Positions 1 to 13,520 of a stretch of DNA of 64,000 bases are shown one piece after another. Position numbers and translations under genes: made by a program. The stretch comes from Acanthaster planci (lineage: Eukaryota; Echinodermata; Asteroidea; Valvatida; Acanthasteridae). The notes below the pieces were generated by a model. The model was not told the DNA's origin. It saw nothing but the letters and a program-made list of their open reading frames with translations, and searched no databases. Within the stretch, counting starts at the first letter, position 1. Every line of letters starts with the position of its first letter. Location: contig NW_019091524.1 in NCBI RefSeq assembly GCF_001949145.1, positions 364,540 through 428,539 on the forward strand, read 5' to 3'.

Positions 1-3000
1 CTTCCCCCTTGCATAAATTCCTGTATGATGTAGCAGATATTTTTCCCACCAGATCAGGAAGTATCTGTCCAGTATACGTCAACGGGCTGTCAGAGCTGGG
101 GTTAACACCCCCCCCCTTTCAGTCTTGGGTACTCCCTGGTTTGGCATACTTCAAGGATTTCCCATAGACAGGAACACACATTTGGTGGATGTTGGGCACC
201 CAACCGCCCAAAAAACGGATGAGGATGAAGGGGGGGGGAGAGCCAAGAGGAAAGGCAGTAATTTACTTCAATCAAGAAGTGAAGCACATTTTCTCTTCGT
301 AAGAGCCACTTCTGTCAATGCACGCAGGTTGGAATAAGCCAAGTTCTATTTTACATCTTTGAGGACCACCTTGCTTTAATCAATGAATCGGCCAAAAAAA
401 AAATCATGTCACTTTTCTTCTTGTGAATGGGGGGGGCAACGCATCAACATTTTAAATCCATTTGTTTACACATAGAATGTGGTGACTTTTAAAGTTTCCG
501 AAGACTGTCATTCTCAATGGACTGTTGTGCATGATGTAGTCTCAATTTAATAGCCAACTCAAAATTCCAAACATCCAAGCAAACTACATGTACATGTTTG
601 GTCTAAGTATTATAAATACACAAGAGCAGTATTTCGCTATTGACACCCAGTAAATCAAACTTCTCCTACATAAGTATACACGATCAAATTTATGCCAGCA
701 TGGATGTTTGCACAAGAATATGGCGACCCCTAGACTCCGGACCGTTGAATAAACAGAAACACTGAGTATATATAGCAAATTTTGTTTTCCTCTGCTCCCC
801 TTGATCAATTTGTTTTTCTCTTCTTTCCTCTCTACGGTTTTGAGTGCTGGCTTTGTGATTCTGTCCCTTTGTGGTGCTTGTGTTTTGCCATACAGTGAGG
901 GCTTTCCTTGCAGGCTATTCTCTACAAGCTCACTACATGTACATGTACCTATAGACACGTTTCAGGTAAATTCAACAGGTCATTTGGAACTGCATGTGTG
1001 TATCTGTACCCTGGTTGTGCCATGCCACAAATACACCAGAGACTGGGTAAATGATGCGTAATTTAAACATACTGCAAGTAACGCTAATGTTCTGACAGTG
1101 GGACCATATAGGCAAATCCGTGGAGACAACATTCCCGCTGGGGCAACTTGGGCATGTGCACGAATTTTTGTCAAGTCACAGCACCCTACTGGTCTGATAG
1201 AAATGCAGTGCGCATGTACCACCTGTGAGTATGGAGGATGGCCCTGCAGGATTGGGCTTTTATGAAATACACGTACCTGTACAAATCCCCATCATCTGAA
1301 AGTTGATCAGATCATTAAATTATTCATTCTATTCAATGGTACCCATTGAATAGAACGTCACTTGACTGGTTCCCGTTTGCATGCGGGGATGCTGAGGTTT
1401 TTGCTTTTAAAAAGATTGACGGGATGATTGGTGAATGCATCTTTCCAACTACATCCTTACATCCTGTCAGGAAAAATGACAACGTGACTTGTGAAGTTAT
1501 TGGGAAATCCCACTTTTAGGTTTGAGTTTCAAGAAATCTAGGACTTTTGCACATGCACATACGACACCACGAAACTTTCCAGAAATTGCCGTGGTATGAC
1601 TTGGGGGAAAAAGATGCTGTTTTCTTCCACTCGACACCGTATACACACTAGTTCAACTCACTTTTTCTGTTACTTTTATGTCTGTTTCATCATTTCAGGA
1701 GAGCGGAGCCGGATACGGTGGTGGCTTCTCTCAGGAACAGACAGATTATCTGCTCCGACCACATATGCACCCCCATTATCAGCAAGGAAGAAAAATTTCA
1801 GCTTGGCACACGGCACTGGCTATAATTTCTGGAAGAGTTTCAACACCTCACTACATTTTACACTGGTGATTACGAGCCATGTGTTGAATGAAACAGTCTA
1901 CCACTTCTTATCCTTACAAACTTGTTATTCCCTTTTGCAGTCAAAAATGGATGGCACAAAAGTTCACCTGTTAACTTTTAACATTAAACTGGACATTGAT
2001 TTGTATTTCAAAACAGTTATTACACTCTGGTCTCAATCCAGTTAAGCCTATACTCATTAATGGACTTGAAAAACGGGACGTGGAGTGCTCAAGACATGAC
2101 AGAAATGTAAAATTATCACGGAAAGACTGCTATGATGGTTACTTTAATACTGGTCCCCTTTACTGTGTTTTATGCCATACCTCTCCATCGTGGATGGGTA
2201 CACGTACATGTACTTGTGAGCTCCACTGAGATTTCAGTGATCAAATCTGTGGTCAGGGACAATACTGCATTTTAAAATGGGTTTTGACCTTTTACTTGAA
2301 GTTCTCACTCACCCGTTAATTTATTGGCACACGTACACTCTACTTCAAGAGCCATTCATTTGCAGAACAGATTGTACATGTATGCTCCAGCTCATTTGTA
2401 CAAAGCTTAATAGAGGACTGCCCTCCAACTTTTTCATTCCTTGTGGAATCACCGTGAAATGAGTTTATAATATGACTGTCAAGACTTTCCAAGCTGCTTG
2501 GGTTTTGTGCTAACTTTGTACTGCTTCCAAAAAAAGGAAGAAAAAAAGGACAGCCGTGTGAAAAGAAAATCCTTTACGTTCTCAGACCCAAGGCTGCACT
2601 CTGGTTTGACACAATGAAGGTTTTACTAACGTTTGCAAAGAATAACATGGCCGCATGGGCTGGCAAATGTGCAGTCAAGTGAATGCTCACAGCAGGCAAA
2701 GTCCACTTTCCTTTCCATGGGCAATTGGCAGTGTTGTCAGCTGGCAATGAAAAGAGTGAAAAAGTCCTTTGACTTTGTAAACATAAATCATAGATCATGT
2801 ATTTCAAGTGCATTGGCAATAGTCCTTGAAGTTCACCTTTGAAACCATTTTACATTCACTTTTACTTTGATGTCTTTTCTCTACATGTACTTTGGGGGAT
2901 AAGTTTCAGGCCGTTTAGAGTCAAAAGCTTGCACGACTCAATTTCAAAGTGACAGGATCAATTCCAGAAATGTGGTTTCACGGGGAAGTCAATGCCCCTG

Positions 3001-3546
3001 GATGGTATAGTCCAGAGTATTAGAAGTACATGTACAGTACCCAGCCAGGTGGAAGAACACCTGACCAAAATGTACGCAAACATGACTGATGCACGTGTGA
3101 ATGTACTGTTTGTCCAAAAATGTACATGTACCAGTACCTGTATGCAGTTGCGCAAGGACATGTGCGACAGGGGCTTGGCTGAATATACAAAGGTGGATGA
3201 GTTTGCTGGAAAACTGTTTGGCAGAAAGGGAAGGTTTTATGTTCTCTTACTTCAGAAGCACAGACTAAACAAATTAAAATTGACTTCAAAATTTGAACTA
3301 TTCAAGTGAGTCAAGAGAAAAGATGCATAGCACTTTTAACCAGAACTGCTTTGGCTGCGATGCATGCATGATTGATGAGGCATTTACTTGGCTGCTACAG
3401 TAGCCTTTTGGAAGAGTTATTAGAGCAAGGCTTTTACACATACATGTACCGGTACTCTACTGCAAAAACGTGCTCACTGAAGCTAGTTCTAGCTGCAAGA
3501 GATAAAATTTGGCCATTTTGTACTGTAACGTTAAATACAATATTAG
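1..3546. other. Non-coding stretch, no gene seen
   Basis: No reading frame here resembles a known protein; the open frames are short and overlap on both strands. The DNA is AT-rich with homopolymer runs (C9 near 109-117, G-runs near 230 and 430) and scattered ACATGTAC words (for example near 590, 937, 3120). The frame at 2,992-3,309 is open for 105 codons but runs through the low-complexity TGTACATGTACC word and has no recognisable domain, so I do not call it. Confidence 0.6.
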
Positions 3547-3659
3547 TTATCACATGAGTGCCAGTGGAACACAGAACAATGTAGAGCATCTACTCTGTGT
3601 TCCACCCCCACTCGTGTGATACTGCATTATTCTGTGTTTCACGAGCACGAGTGTGATAA
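3547..3659. repeat. Compact hairpin element (three related ~30-bp units)
   Basis: The first unit starts TTATCACATGAGTG and runs to AACACAGAA (3,547-3,576). A second unit (about 3,594-3,621) and a third (3,630-3,659, ending CACGAGTGTGATAA) are diverged inverted copies of it. Outer arms pair over about 30 bases with some mismatches. The form fits a foldback or MITE-like repeat. No protein is encoded and no clear target duplication is visible. Confidence 0.55.
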
Positions 3660-6486
3660 CTTATTTATCTTCAAGCAAACTCCATGTGCAGTTACGATGT
3701 TACAGGGGCCTATTCCCGCAAACGTGCCACCTTTGAAATTTAAGTAAATTTTGCAGCTTTGCATTTTGGTTTTATTGTAAAAATAGTGCAATGCATTGAG
3801 TGTGAGCAGCCCATTGTGCAGGGTTGATATGAACCATGCAATACAGTTGTTCATCACACTGTTTGTTGCCATATGGATCGACCAATCAGAATTGAGAATT
3901 CAAGTTTGCCTGAAGTTAATGGCCTCTAAACTTGCATACATGTAGAAAAGTTTCTTTAACCTAACCAATACCAAGATGCCTGCAATGACTTTTTAAATTT
4001 TTAAAACTTTCTGGAAACTTTAGTGAAAAAATCATGCAAGTTACAAGTCTTTGGGTCATTGCAACATACACCGAACACATCTCTGCAGAGCTATCCGTAC
4101 ATTTAAGACTTAAAAACCGTAGAAACAAACACTAAATCCAGGAACGACACACATCAATGCAATTATAAAGATTTATAGACAGGAGAAGACTTTATTATGA
4201 ATAATGAAATTATAACTCCACTGACTCTAGAATGAATATCTACAGAGTGTTTATGCTGTAATATTCGGAATATAAGCTGCCCGGTGTATAAGCTGCAGCA
4301 TGCAAAAATTGGTGTAAAAGTCGCACTGGCGTATAAGCTGCACTGCAGCCCTAACGATCCAACCACAAAGGTCATTGTGCCGCGTACGGAAACACCAATA
4401 CATGCTGTATAGTACATGTGCGTCAATGGATCGACTTCACGTGAAACCCTTATAAAAGTAAGCAAAATGTGAATGAGAGTCACCATAAAAAGAGAAGTTT
4501 AAGTCCTCAAATTAAATACTTTTTGCGGGCTTGATGGTTGTCGATTGTCTTGAGTGGGTCGTGCATCGGCTCTTGCCTTTTTTTCCAGCAGCTGGAACAA
4601 GTTGTGCGGTCAGATCGTGTACGTATGAATCTTGGTAACTCAAAGTCAGTTAAGTCAAAAGATCGTTTTATCTTGTCGGCCAAATAATTTTTTTCCAGAG
4701 AATAGGCTTTTATATAAAGAAAACGCCTCTGTAACTGTCCACAACACTACACCCAGTTATCTCGAGGTTCGTGACGCCGACCAAAAAACACTGCCTAATC
4801 ACTTCAAAAATGAAAAATCCGCCGCAAGGCCTTGGTTCGAATCATCACATTGGAACTGCTTGTGTATGTTGCATGCATGCTGTATGCTACATGTACCTGC
4901 ATGGCACACACGAACTGCACACATCACCACTATCGCGCAAACTCTGTTTTCAGGATAGCCTGACTGCTTCAACAGACCCATTCATGGACAATCCAATCGC
5001 TGACTCTTTTCGATAAACCACATGACTACAGAATGTGTTGTCATCGGAAAACCCAAGTGAAAAAAACCTGAAATTCTGTGGCATGTCACGCTAAACACGA
5101 TTGGCTAAAAGACAAAAGCCACACGAAAGTTTATAGGTTTAGGTTTATAATACAATAAACAAATCTTGGTAAAATGATTTTTTGTCTGCAAACAATACAC
5201 CATGAGACTGAATAAAAAAGCAGGAAAATAATCACTGCAATATGTTGCCACAGTTGAGCAAGTAAAGTTTGAGATTACATACACATTTCATATATGTGTT
5301 TTGTGACTCTGTGACTTGGGGAATTCTGTTTTTGTTAACTGAAATTTGTATTTATTCTCCGAGGTTCGAGATTTCAGATGTAAACAGCAACCAATGAAAA
5401 CATGACTGCGCCACCTGTACATGGTACGCGTGGCTCGGCCATGACTTTTGTGACTGATTTCATTCTACAAAGTTACCGAATAAGCCGCCCGGCATATAAG
5501 CTGCAAAGACATTTTTCAGCGTGAGAATTTCTTTCCATTTTAAGGGGTAGTACTGTACACGTACATATAAGTTGCACAAAACATGTTCCACAAGTAAAAT
5601 TCCCATCATGGAAACCTTTCAATGAATTTGTAGCATTTTACAAGAAACTTAATTGCCAAAAATAATTTAAAGTCAGGGTGTGATACTGGTCAAATGGTGA
5701 TGATCATATAAGCTGTTCAGAAAGCTTTTCATCAGACAATGAAGGGACAATTCCTATACAAATATTATACAAAAGATCACAATCTACAATATAAAATGTT
5801 CATGCTCATTTAACCATAACTGCGACTGTCCATATTATATTACAGGCGCCAATTTTCCCACACCTGGCTATCAAGCCTATCATACACAATGCACTCTACA
5901 CACCTAAAAGAATGTAGACCACATCTCAACTGTCATACATGTACCTCAACTGCTGAGTGACTAATGAACCTGAATACTTACCAGCACTCCTGACTTTACA
6001 ACATCCATGTTTGAACTTCCCAATTCCATAATGAACCAGTTTACTGGAGCAATTATCCAAAGAATAAACAGTAATTTAGGAGTGCTGGATGAATCCATCC
6101 ATGTGCAGGTACAGACACCTGTTGCACTGTGTGTTCCCACAACCACACAGTTATTGTGTTCATGTGACAGTCACACTTCAGTACATGTACCCACTGAGAG
6201 AGAATAGTGCCTATTACACATTGCCCATCACTCTCCATTTCCACCACTAACAATCCAATTCTATTTCGGCTGTGTTTACATAACAGGCACACTGTACTAG
6301 TCAAGTACATACATGTACATGAAAGTAACTTGCACGTACATACCAGTAGCTGGAAGCAATATAATCGTTACTGCTTAAAACATGCCTGAACCAATCCAAC
6401 CACAACCACTTAAGGCATGCAGTAAATTGTGCAATGAATCCACACTTGTTCATGGTGTCTGCCGAAATTAAAAAACCTGGAAAAAA
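3660..6486. other. Non-coding stretch with two copies of a TATAAGCTGC repeat
   Basis: No gene recognised. Two same-orientation copies of a short repeat with the words ATATAAGCTGCCCGG / GTATAAGCTGCA occur at about 4,268-4,350 and 5,479-5,515, the second reading GAATAAGCCGCCCGG then CATATAAGCTGC. They probably belong to one dispersed DNA-transposon family. The rest is AT-rich with scattered ACATGTAC words. Confidence 0.45.
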
Positions 6487-6498
6487 ATTCCCACGCAC

Positions 6499-6569
6499 CG
6501 TCATCTCCAGGGTCAAGCTCGACAGCAACACGGCGACCTCCTGACCCAAATGCATTTTGCATTTCAGGC
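6499..6569 (-). other. Possible internal coding exon, very weak
   Basis: On the minus strand a 71-base stretch is bounded by an acceptor (GTGCTCAG, exon from 6,569) and a donor (GACG followed by GTGCGT, exon end 6,499). In one frame it reads LKCKMHLGQEVAVLLSSL, which looks protein-like, but a second frame is open too. I do not recognise the product and no partner exon is identified nearby. It could be chance. Confidence 0.12.
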
Positions 6570-6829
6570 CTGAGCACAATGCACCGGGCTCCCTCAAAGA
6601 CAATCAGATGAACAGGAGGGGGGTATGCATTCATGACACCGAGGAATGCAAACAAAGCTGAACATTCTGGCTGGTAACAGGCCGTAAATGGGCCACTGAA
6701 CTGTGCACTTTAAAGTTGCAAGGGGGGAGGGAAGAATTAACATGGACCTTTTAAAAACAGAATACCAGGGTGGAAACAGTGTAAACAACTCCTGGGATTT
6801 GGGAAGTTTTCTGAGGTTAATCACAGACC

Positions 6830-9800
6830 GTGACAGCGATAATCTGGTGCTGAATTAATACATGCGTGGGAGGAGGTACACGTACATGTGAACTGGCCAT
6901 TTTTTCAGCCGCCTTGATTTTTTTCTGCATGGCACTTTTGCGACATGCCCTTGCAACACCTGAAAATCAGACATCAGAATGACAGTTCTGTCTGAACAAA
7001 TTTTTTTGTAGATTGCTGCTGGAAATGCATGCATTGTATATATGGCACAAAGTTGCCTTAACGTTCAGATGAACTTTTTATTGCGGCTTGAAACATTCCT
7101 GGGTAACTGCAGTGGTCTGTAATTTCCAGTACTTACATGTACACATCCATGTACAGGTACACCTTTAACATTCTAAAAGACTACAACCACAATTCAAGAG
7201 CTCTGATGTTGCTGACATTTTTGTCACCTGCATGAACATGTATACGGACACACAGCTTGGAACAGCAGGAAGGATTCAGACACTTCCTTTCTAGTTATTC
7301 CCATTTTTGTTCTGTTCCTTATTTTTTTTTTCTGTTCTTTTCTCTTTGCCAATGGGTTAACCAAAGAGGTCATGAATAAGAGGGGCTTCCCGCCGAGAAA
7401 TCAATTCAGGATCTTTCTGGGGGAGGGACAGCTGCCAAGAGATCCACTGAGAAATGTCTCCCTGTGGAAACAGGACCAGGGGAAAAAAGTAGAAAACTTG
7501 TTAGATCCCTTGATATGGGAGACATGACGTGATTGAAAGTGACTTTTGAGAGAAAACACCAAAAAAGCCATGATTTCTTCTGATAACATATCACATTTTC
7601 AAAAATAGGTTGCTATTTTCTTTAAAGCTACTGGTAGCCACTGAAAACTCCCAGAGTCATATTTCATAGTAGCCAAAAAGTTTTTTTAATATTTAGAATT
7701 CTTTTCATTGGGGTAAGTTGGCAGAAAGTACATATTAAGAAACAAATAAATAACATTTACGACCAGATCTGGAGGAAAATTAAACAATATGCTGGCAGCG
7801 TACACTTCTCCGCATATAAAAAGTTCTGTTCAATATTTAATGCCAAGGAACTTGTACTGTATTGGTCAGTAGAGATGAAAGGAGAGTTTGAGCTGTGTTG
7901 TACTTCAACAGTGTTTTCATCCTCTTTGGTACAAGATACATGTAGGTTGTACAAGACTGAACATGGCAAATGCATGTAGGCCAACAACCATCATGATCAA
8001 CCATTGACAATAGTTTTCAGTGCGAGTGGATCCAAATTCCGCGAATGTTTAACACTACCTTGGTACGCAACTATGGCTACTGTATGTGAACTTATGCTCT
8101 GATGCAGACTGTGCTTGCGTAGTGTACACGTCATGAATACACCTGATGGGCAGTTTGAAAATAGTATTCTCTCTGCACTCAATGCACAGGTGCACAACTT
8201 CAAGTCCAGACGTACAGCAGGTCAAGGATATGCCAGAAGTGAGCATCATCCTGAGATGGTCAGACCCCATTTAAGCCTTTTCAACTTTCAGTGTATGGGT
8301 TTACAATGATAAACAGGTGGTTTCTCCCTGAACTGGTACTTCCTGAAAGTCCTCCGAAAGGAAGGGTAAGAAACTCCTTGAAAGTCCTCCAAATATCTTC
8401 CACTTATGCGCTTTCTTCATGCTTCAACTTTCAAGGGGCATCAAGTCCCATGAGGAGTGACGGTTGCAATGGGTTCTACATGTACCTTTTTAAGCCTGCA
8501 TAATTCTTAAAAACTACTGCATCCATTTGGAAGGCTCTGAGAAGCATTGTGTTGGTTGTTGAAGACACATCTGCCTTGAAAACTCTCGAATTGAAAAGTT
8601 ACATGGTATTGAAGGTCAAGTCCATCATTTGCAGTCATCCAAAAAACAACTGACAAAATTTTTGTTGACAAGCATACTTGGTTTGAAGATGGTTATGGGA
8701 CTAAACTCCCTGTGAAATTAATCTTTCTGGGAACTCTCCTTTTGAAGAAAACAGTGAAATAAGATCATTACCAACGATATGTCTAAAGATGCCATTTAGG
8801 AAGATTGCCTTTAGCAGTGAGTATAAGCACTGACCTAACACACGCACGGGTGGTTGCTATAATTTGTTGGTTCAGTGTGCGACATCGCGTAGCTGCATTC
8901 AGGCACAATTCATAACATGATCTGACATCAAAATCCCAGAATATTGTCTTTCTCGGAATACACAGAATTCATGGAGGTGAAACTTCATCAGGTCTGTTCC
9001 CAGGCACCCTTCTTTAAATGTTGAATAATTTTCTTGCCCCAAGGGAACATCATTCACAAATGATAAATGATGGACTGTACAGTTAAAGGTTGTCAGAAAG
9101 AACACTTTGATCAATTTCACTTCACGCACTTCCTTTGGTGTTGCTGTAACTCATCTACTTGTCTTCAGACAAATGAGGAAGAATAATGGGGCTGACAATT
9201 TCACTTGCCAGACGTGATACACTCCGGGAAAGGGAAAGATTCTTGGAAGCCAATGTAATCATACATGTACATCCTCTAAAAATCGGTGTAAGTGAATTGA
9301 CAGTCTCTCCCTTTTCTGGCACTGAATACGGTCACTGATAATTGATTATTTGGTACCTGGATGACATCCAAACATTGACGAAGATCTAAATGAAATGAAA
9401 GTACCTATCTAGTTGACCTTGGAAACTCGGATCAGATATGCAGCATACCGGTAGATGTGAGAAGCAAAATCCTAACAAGACTTTTTTTCTTAAAAGGGGG
9501 CTTTCGCTGATCTCAAGCACCGGAAATTAACAAAATTGGCCCCCAATTTGGGCCTGGAAATTTGAATTAAGGAGCCGTGTGGTCGCGGGCCTTGCAACTA
9601 GAGGATACAGGGAGGAAATGTAGAGGAGTCACTAAGGCGATTGCGTGGCTTCAAATGGGCCCAGGAGAGGCCCCGGTGGGCCCCTGGGACATGTGTGGAA
9701 TCATTGCATGTATCACGAGTAAGAGGGAACTCTGACAGCCTTGGAAAATGAAAAAATAAACTGCAAGTGTAAAGCAGAGGGAAAAAAGACAATTTATAGG

Positions 9801-12667
9801 AACATGGAATCGGATATGCTCGCATGTGCAGAGACGGGAGGAAAAAAAAAAGTACACGATGCAAGTTGAACAGGTTCGTGAGGAATGACGACATTTTGAG
9901 TCCGAGCTTCAATTAGTGCATCTGCACCTCACTGGGGAAGTTGAGCAGAACTGAGGAAGTCACTGATGTAGATTGGTAAATATGCCAAATGTGAGCACGT
10001 CGATATTTGAGGAAGACACTCTTGGAAACTTTCAATGACCATTTTCTGTTTCAAGAGAGCGGAAAAAACCCACTTTTAGGGTACATGTACATGTCTTTTA
10101 GGCATGATACATTTTACTGTCAAAACAGATACATTTAAACCAGCATGTACTGGTACATGTACGTACAGGGGTACATAAGCAAGTACCATTCAGGCAACAC
10201 TAGGTCCCAACAACAATGAAAGACTACCTAGTTTTGTGCATTGTTGGACAAATGCTAACCGACATGTAACTAATCTTAACCCCTAGGGTGTATATAAAAT
10301 CGTATTGATATTGGAGGATTTGGGATCGCCAAAGTTAATTTTCATGCTCTTATGACAATTTTGTGAGTACTAGCAACATGACCCAAGATACTCAGACCCC
10401 AAATTTTGTTTTTCTTTTAAATTCACAAGGCCATTTTGTTTTTTAAAAGATTGTGTGGATACCTCAAATGTCCACCACTCTACAGAAACCTAGGGGCTTT
10501 CAGGCTAATTAATGTAAGGTGTGGATTTCCAGGTTTGGTTCAGATTCAGGCTTACAGTGACAACCGTCACTTTCCCAGATTTCTTCAAAATTCCTGCTCA
10601 AAGTTTTCACTATCTAAAGGTCCAAAGGTCCTGCTACAGTTTGTATGGCCTGCACGTACATGTATATATATATTTACTTTTGACCTTACCACAAATGGCC
10701 ATAAATACCTACAAACTATTTTGTTGATTTCATCTCTGGTGTTTCATGCACAGCTGGCTCTCACAAACAAAAATACACATCTAGCATGCTGTGTAGTATT
10801 CTTGTTACAGTCCAGCAACTTCTCCCCCCCAAAAAAACATTTTTTAGCGAGTTTGGCAATTGACATGGTACATGTACGTTCGCAAACCAACTTACACATG
10901 CAACTGATCAAACTCAACAGACCCTGTTGTCCCTTTCTAAAATTGTGTGGGACATGCTTCCCTCCCCCCAAATATCACCAAGGTCAGGGCTTTGACAGTT
11001 GGGTTTTAGCTTTGGTCTAATCTGCTTACACTATGGATTTGGAGCCATGGTCCCCTTGCAAAATTTAGTTTGGGATCTCGGCTTGTATTGTGTGCATGCA
11101 TGTGACACACACAATGCACATTTGCAGAACGGCTATACATGTTGTTCGTGTACATGGACAATGTCGACACAGTACATGTACTGTATGGGGTGCATGTCGC
11201 AATGCAGACATGTGCCCATACATATATGCCCAGTGTTTTCCTAAGTGCATGGGATGGTTGACAAGGGAACAGGAGTAAAGGTTTAGCGGGTGTATAACTG
11301 CACGTCTAATCCACAATTCACAATTGTTCACTGAAACTCGTATGGAGTGCTCACACCACCAGTTTGCAGATGACCTCTCTCAACTTTAATCAGATAGAAT
11401 GCACCTGTCCTCATTTGGCAACTCAAGTTTACCGCACAAAAAGGGAGTTTGAATAAAACTGCAGCAACTCGAGCTCGGAAACAGTATTACAGAAACATTA
11501 CGAATACGGTACTTGACAAAAAGACGTGCCAACCTGATGATTTGAGAAAGTTACTCACATCATCATAAATGGATGTTACATTATCAATGTCTATGTGATA
11601 ATGCCTGTAAGCTTACAAATACACTTGCTCCATATGGAGACGACACAAACGTTAAAACACCTCATGTTGTGGGAACCTAAACCATCATTGGGACAATTTT
11701 TTTTGTAATTAAAACTTGATTCCAAATATCCAAACAAAAGAAACTGCCTTGTTGCAACTACCTATAGTAAACTTGTACTGTCGTTATGAATGTGGTGTTC
11801 AGAAATGTAAAATTGAAAATTGAATTGAAAAGAACCAGCCACAGACTTGGATCACATTACCAGCATTTAAGCACTACATGTATCTGATTGTTCCTTCTTT
11901 CCAAGATTTCCAGACAGTCAATCATCAATTAAACCCCATTTCACCCAGAACCTCCGCCTCGCTACATTCAGCAGAACAGAATTCATTACGCTAACCATGG
12001 GCAAGCAAATGACTCTACAAGCACTTAACTCATTCCACAAATGTAAACATGAGAAGAGCTGAGGGTGAAAATTGTGTCTGAGAACGGCTGCAGCACTGCA
12101 TGCATTTGGGACTCCCATGCAAACCTGGATTTTGTTTTACTTTCTGTTGGCTGTACAGAATAAAACATGTACATGTACATTTGAGCAAAAAAGAAGAAAA
12201 TAAGTGGGGTTACAAAGCACTGGGACCTACATGTAGCCAAGTGCCTAAACATATAATGTACACAGTATACATGTATATATAATTAAGCCACACAAATACT
12301 GTAGTCCTGCTTTCCATTACGTACAAGGCATCTGAAAATGGTATATATGAATGTGGAGAGAGGGAGGCAATTTTTCTTCTTTTACACTTCTTAAGACTGA
12401 TTCTGTGTTCAGCTCTTAACAACAACAGTGGCACAGGTCGGGTGGATATTTGTTTCATGGGTACTAGTTTGCGTGTATGAATAATCTGTTTATTTTTTGC
12501 TCTTTATTTATCCTACATGTACAAGACAAATTCTTTTTTTTCTAATTCCACATTTTTCAAAAATATTTTAGGGCTGCATGCTAAAAACAGATCAAGTAGG
12601 GGAACAGTCCACAAATTCAAGTGAGAATATCTGGCCAGCTCATTAGCATTAAAAGTGCCCTACAGTA
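6830..12667. other. Non-coding stretch, no gene seen
   Basis: No gene recognised. Scattered ACATGTAC words occur at about 7,137, 9,264, 10,082, 10,148, 10,868 and 11,175. A non-repetitive, comparatively GC-rich block at about 9,500-9,720 contains short palindromes such as GGGCCCAGGAGAGGCCCC and could be a conserved non-coding element. The 194-codon open frame at 10,436-11,020 has no domain and a composition unlike protein. Confidence 0.5.
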
Positions 12668-13520
12668 AGCCTGTTCGATATGACGATATTTCACGGTATT
12701 TTGATATGATGCTGATATCAGATATCATATCGTTTGTAAAAACTATCAAAAACTAAAACTGCCACTATCAAACTTGCTGTTGCGCTTACAACTTCAAAGT
12801 CGGGTAGTAGAAAAATAGTTGAAGCCTGAACAGAGACAAAGTTGAGTATTGGAAAACGGCCTACATGCTAAGTTCGTTCAATAAGGCAACCCCCAAAATG
12901 GTCAGAGCGCATGCGTGTAGCCCGAGAGGCGTCCCTGGTATAGATGTACTCAACCACGTGCATGCATCAGTTGGGCAGTGCAGGGATTGTCGCTTGCTGC
13001 TTTTAGGCAACTGCGGCGAAGGAAACTGATACCAAAGTGCAACATTTTTATTGCTGACTTACACGAAGGATTTTTTTGAGGTCTTGTAGAAAAGGGAACG
13101 AGCAAAACATGCTGACCAATAAAAAATAAATGCCGACTTAGAAATGAGGTGAGGGCAGCAATACCAGTAGACCCTCTAGTAACACGCAAGTGCTCTGTCC
13201 ATTTTGGGGGTTGCCTTATTGAGCGAACTTTACCGCTAATGTGTGCGTGGAAATGGCTTTTTCTGTACGGTGCTATGATATGATATATGATGTCCACAAT
13301 TTCCATGCTGAAATTTGCTTTCCACCAGCATATAAGAGTTCTAAATGTAGAGATAATACAAAAGCCTGTACTTTTTTTTTTTTAACGTGGCTCTCGAGAC
13401 ATGGTGATTTCGGTCGTGTTTATGTTATGAATGGAAATTGAGGTCATCATGATAATATCGGATATCGCAATATTTTTTCATGATATCGCCGTATGAAAAG
13501 AAATGAATATCGAACAGGCT
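12668..13520. mobile_element. TA-flanked MITE (outer), interrupted by a second MITE
   Basis: The element begins AGCCTGTTCGATAT at 12,668 and ends with the exact inverse, ATATCGAACAGGCT, at 13,520: a perfect 14-bp terminal inverted repeat. TA dinucleotides flank it (12,666-12,667 and 13,521-13,522), as expected for Tc1/mariner-like targets. Sub-terminal sequence at both ends is rich in GATATC/CGATAT palindromes. It encodes no transposase, so it is non-autonomous. A complete second MITE lies inside. Confidence 0.8.
12871..13230. mobile_element. Inner MITE nested in the 12,668-13,520 element
   Basis: Left end AGTTCGTTCAATAAGGCAAC (12,871) and right end, read inverted, AGTTCGCTCAATAAGGCAAC (from about 13,229). 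The inverted match continues through CCCCCAAAATGG and CAGAGC with few mismatches for about 50 bp. TA flanks both ends, with one extra T at the right border. Length is about 360 bp and there is no transposase frame. Because it interrupts the outer element, it inserted later. Confidence 0.8.

Noticed and set aside
2992-3309. 105-codon plus frame that looks protein-like
   Set aside because: It crosses the ACATGTAC word and lacks any family signature; coding status not supportable.
4830-4850. GGTTCGAATC resembling a tRNA B box
   Set aside because: No A box, cloverleaf or acceptor stem could be built around it.
10436-11020. 194-codon plus-strand open frame
   Set aside because: No domain, no splice context, composition of random AT-rich DNA, and overlapping open frames on the other strand.
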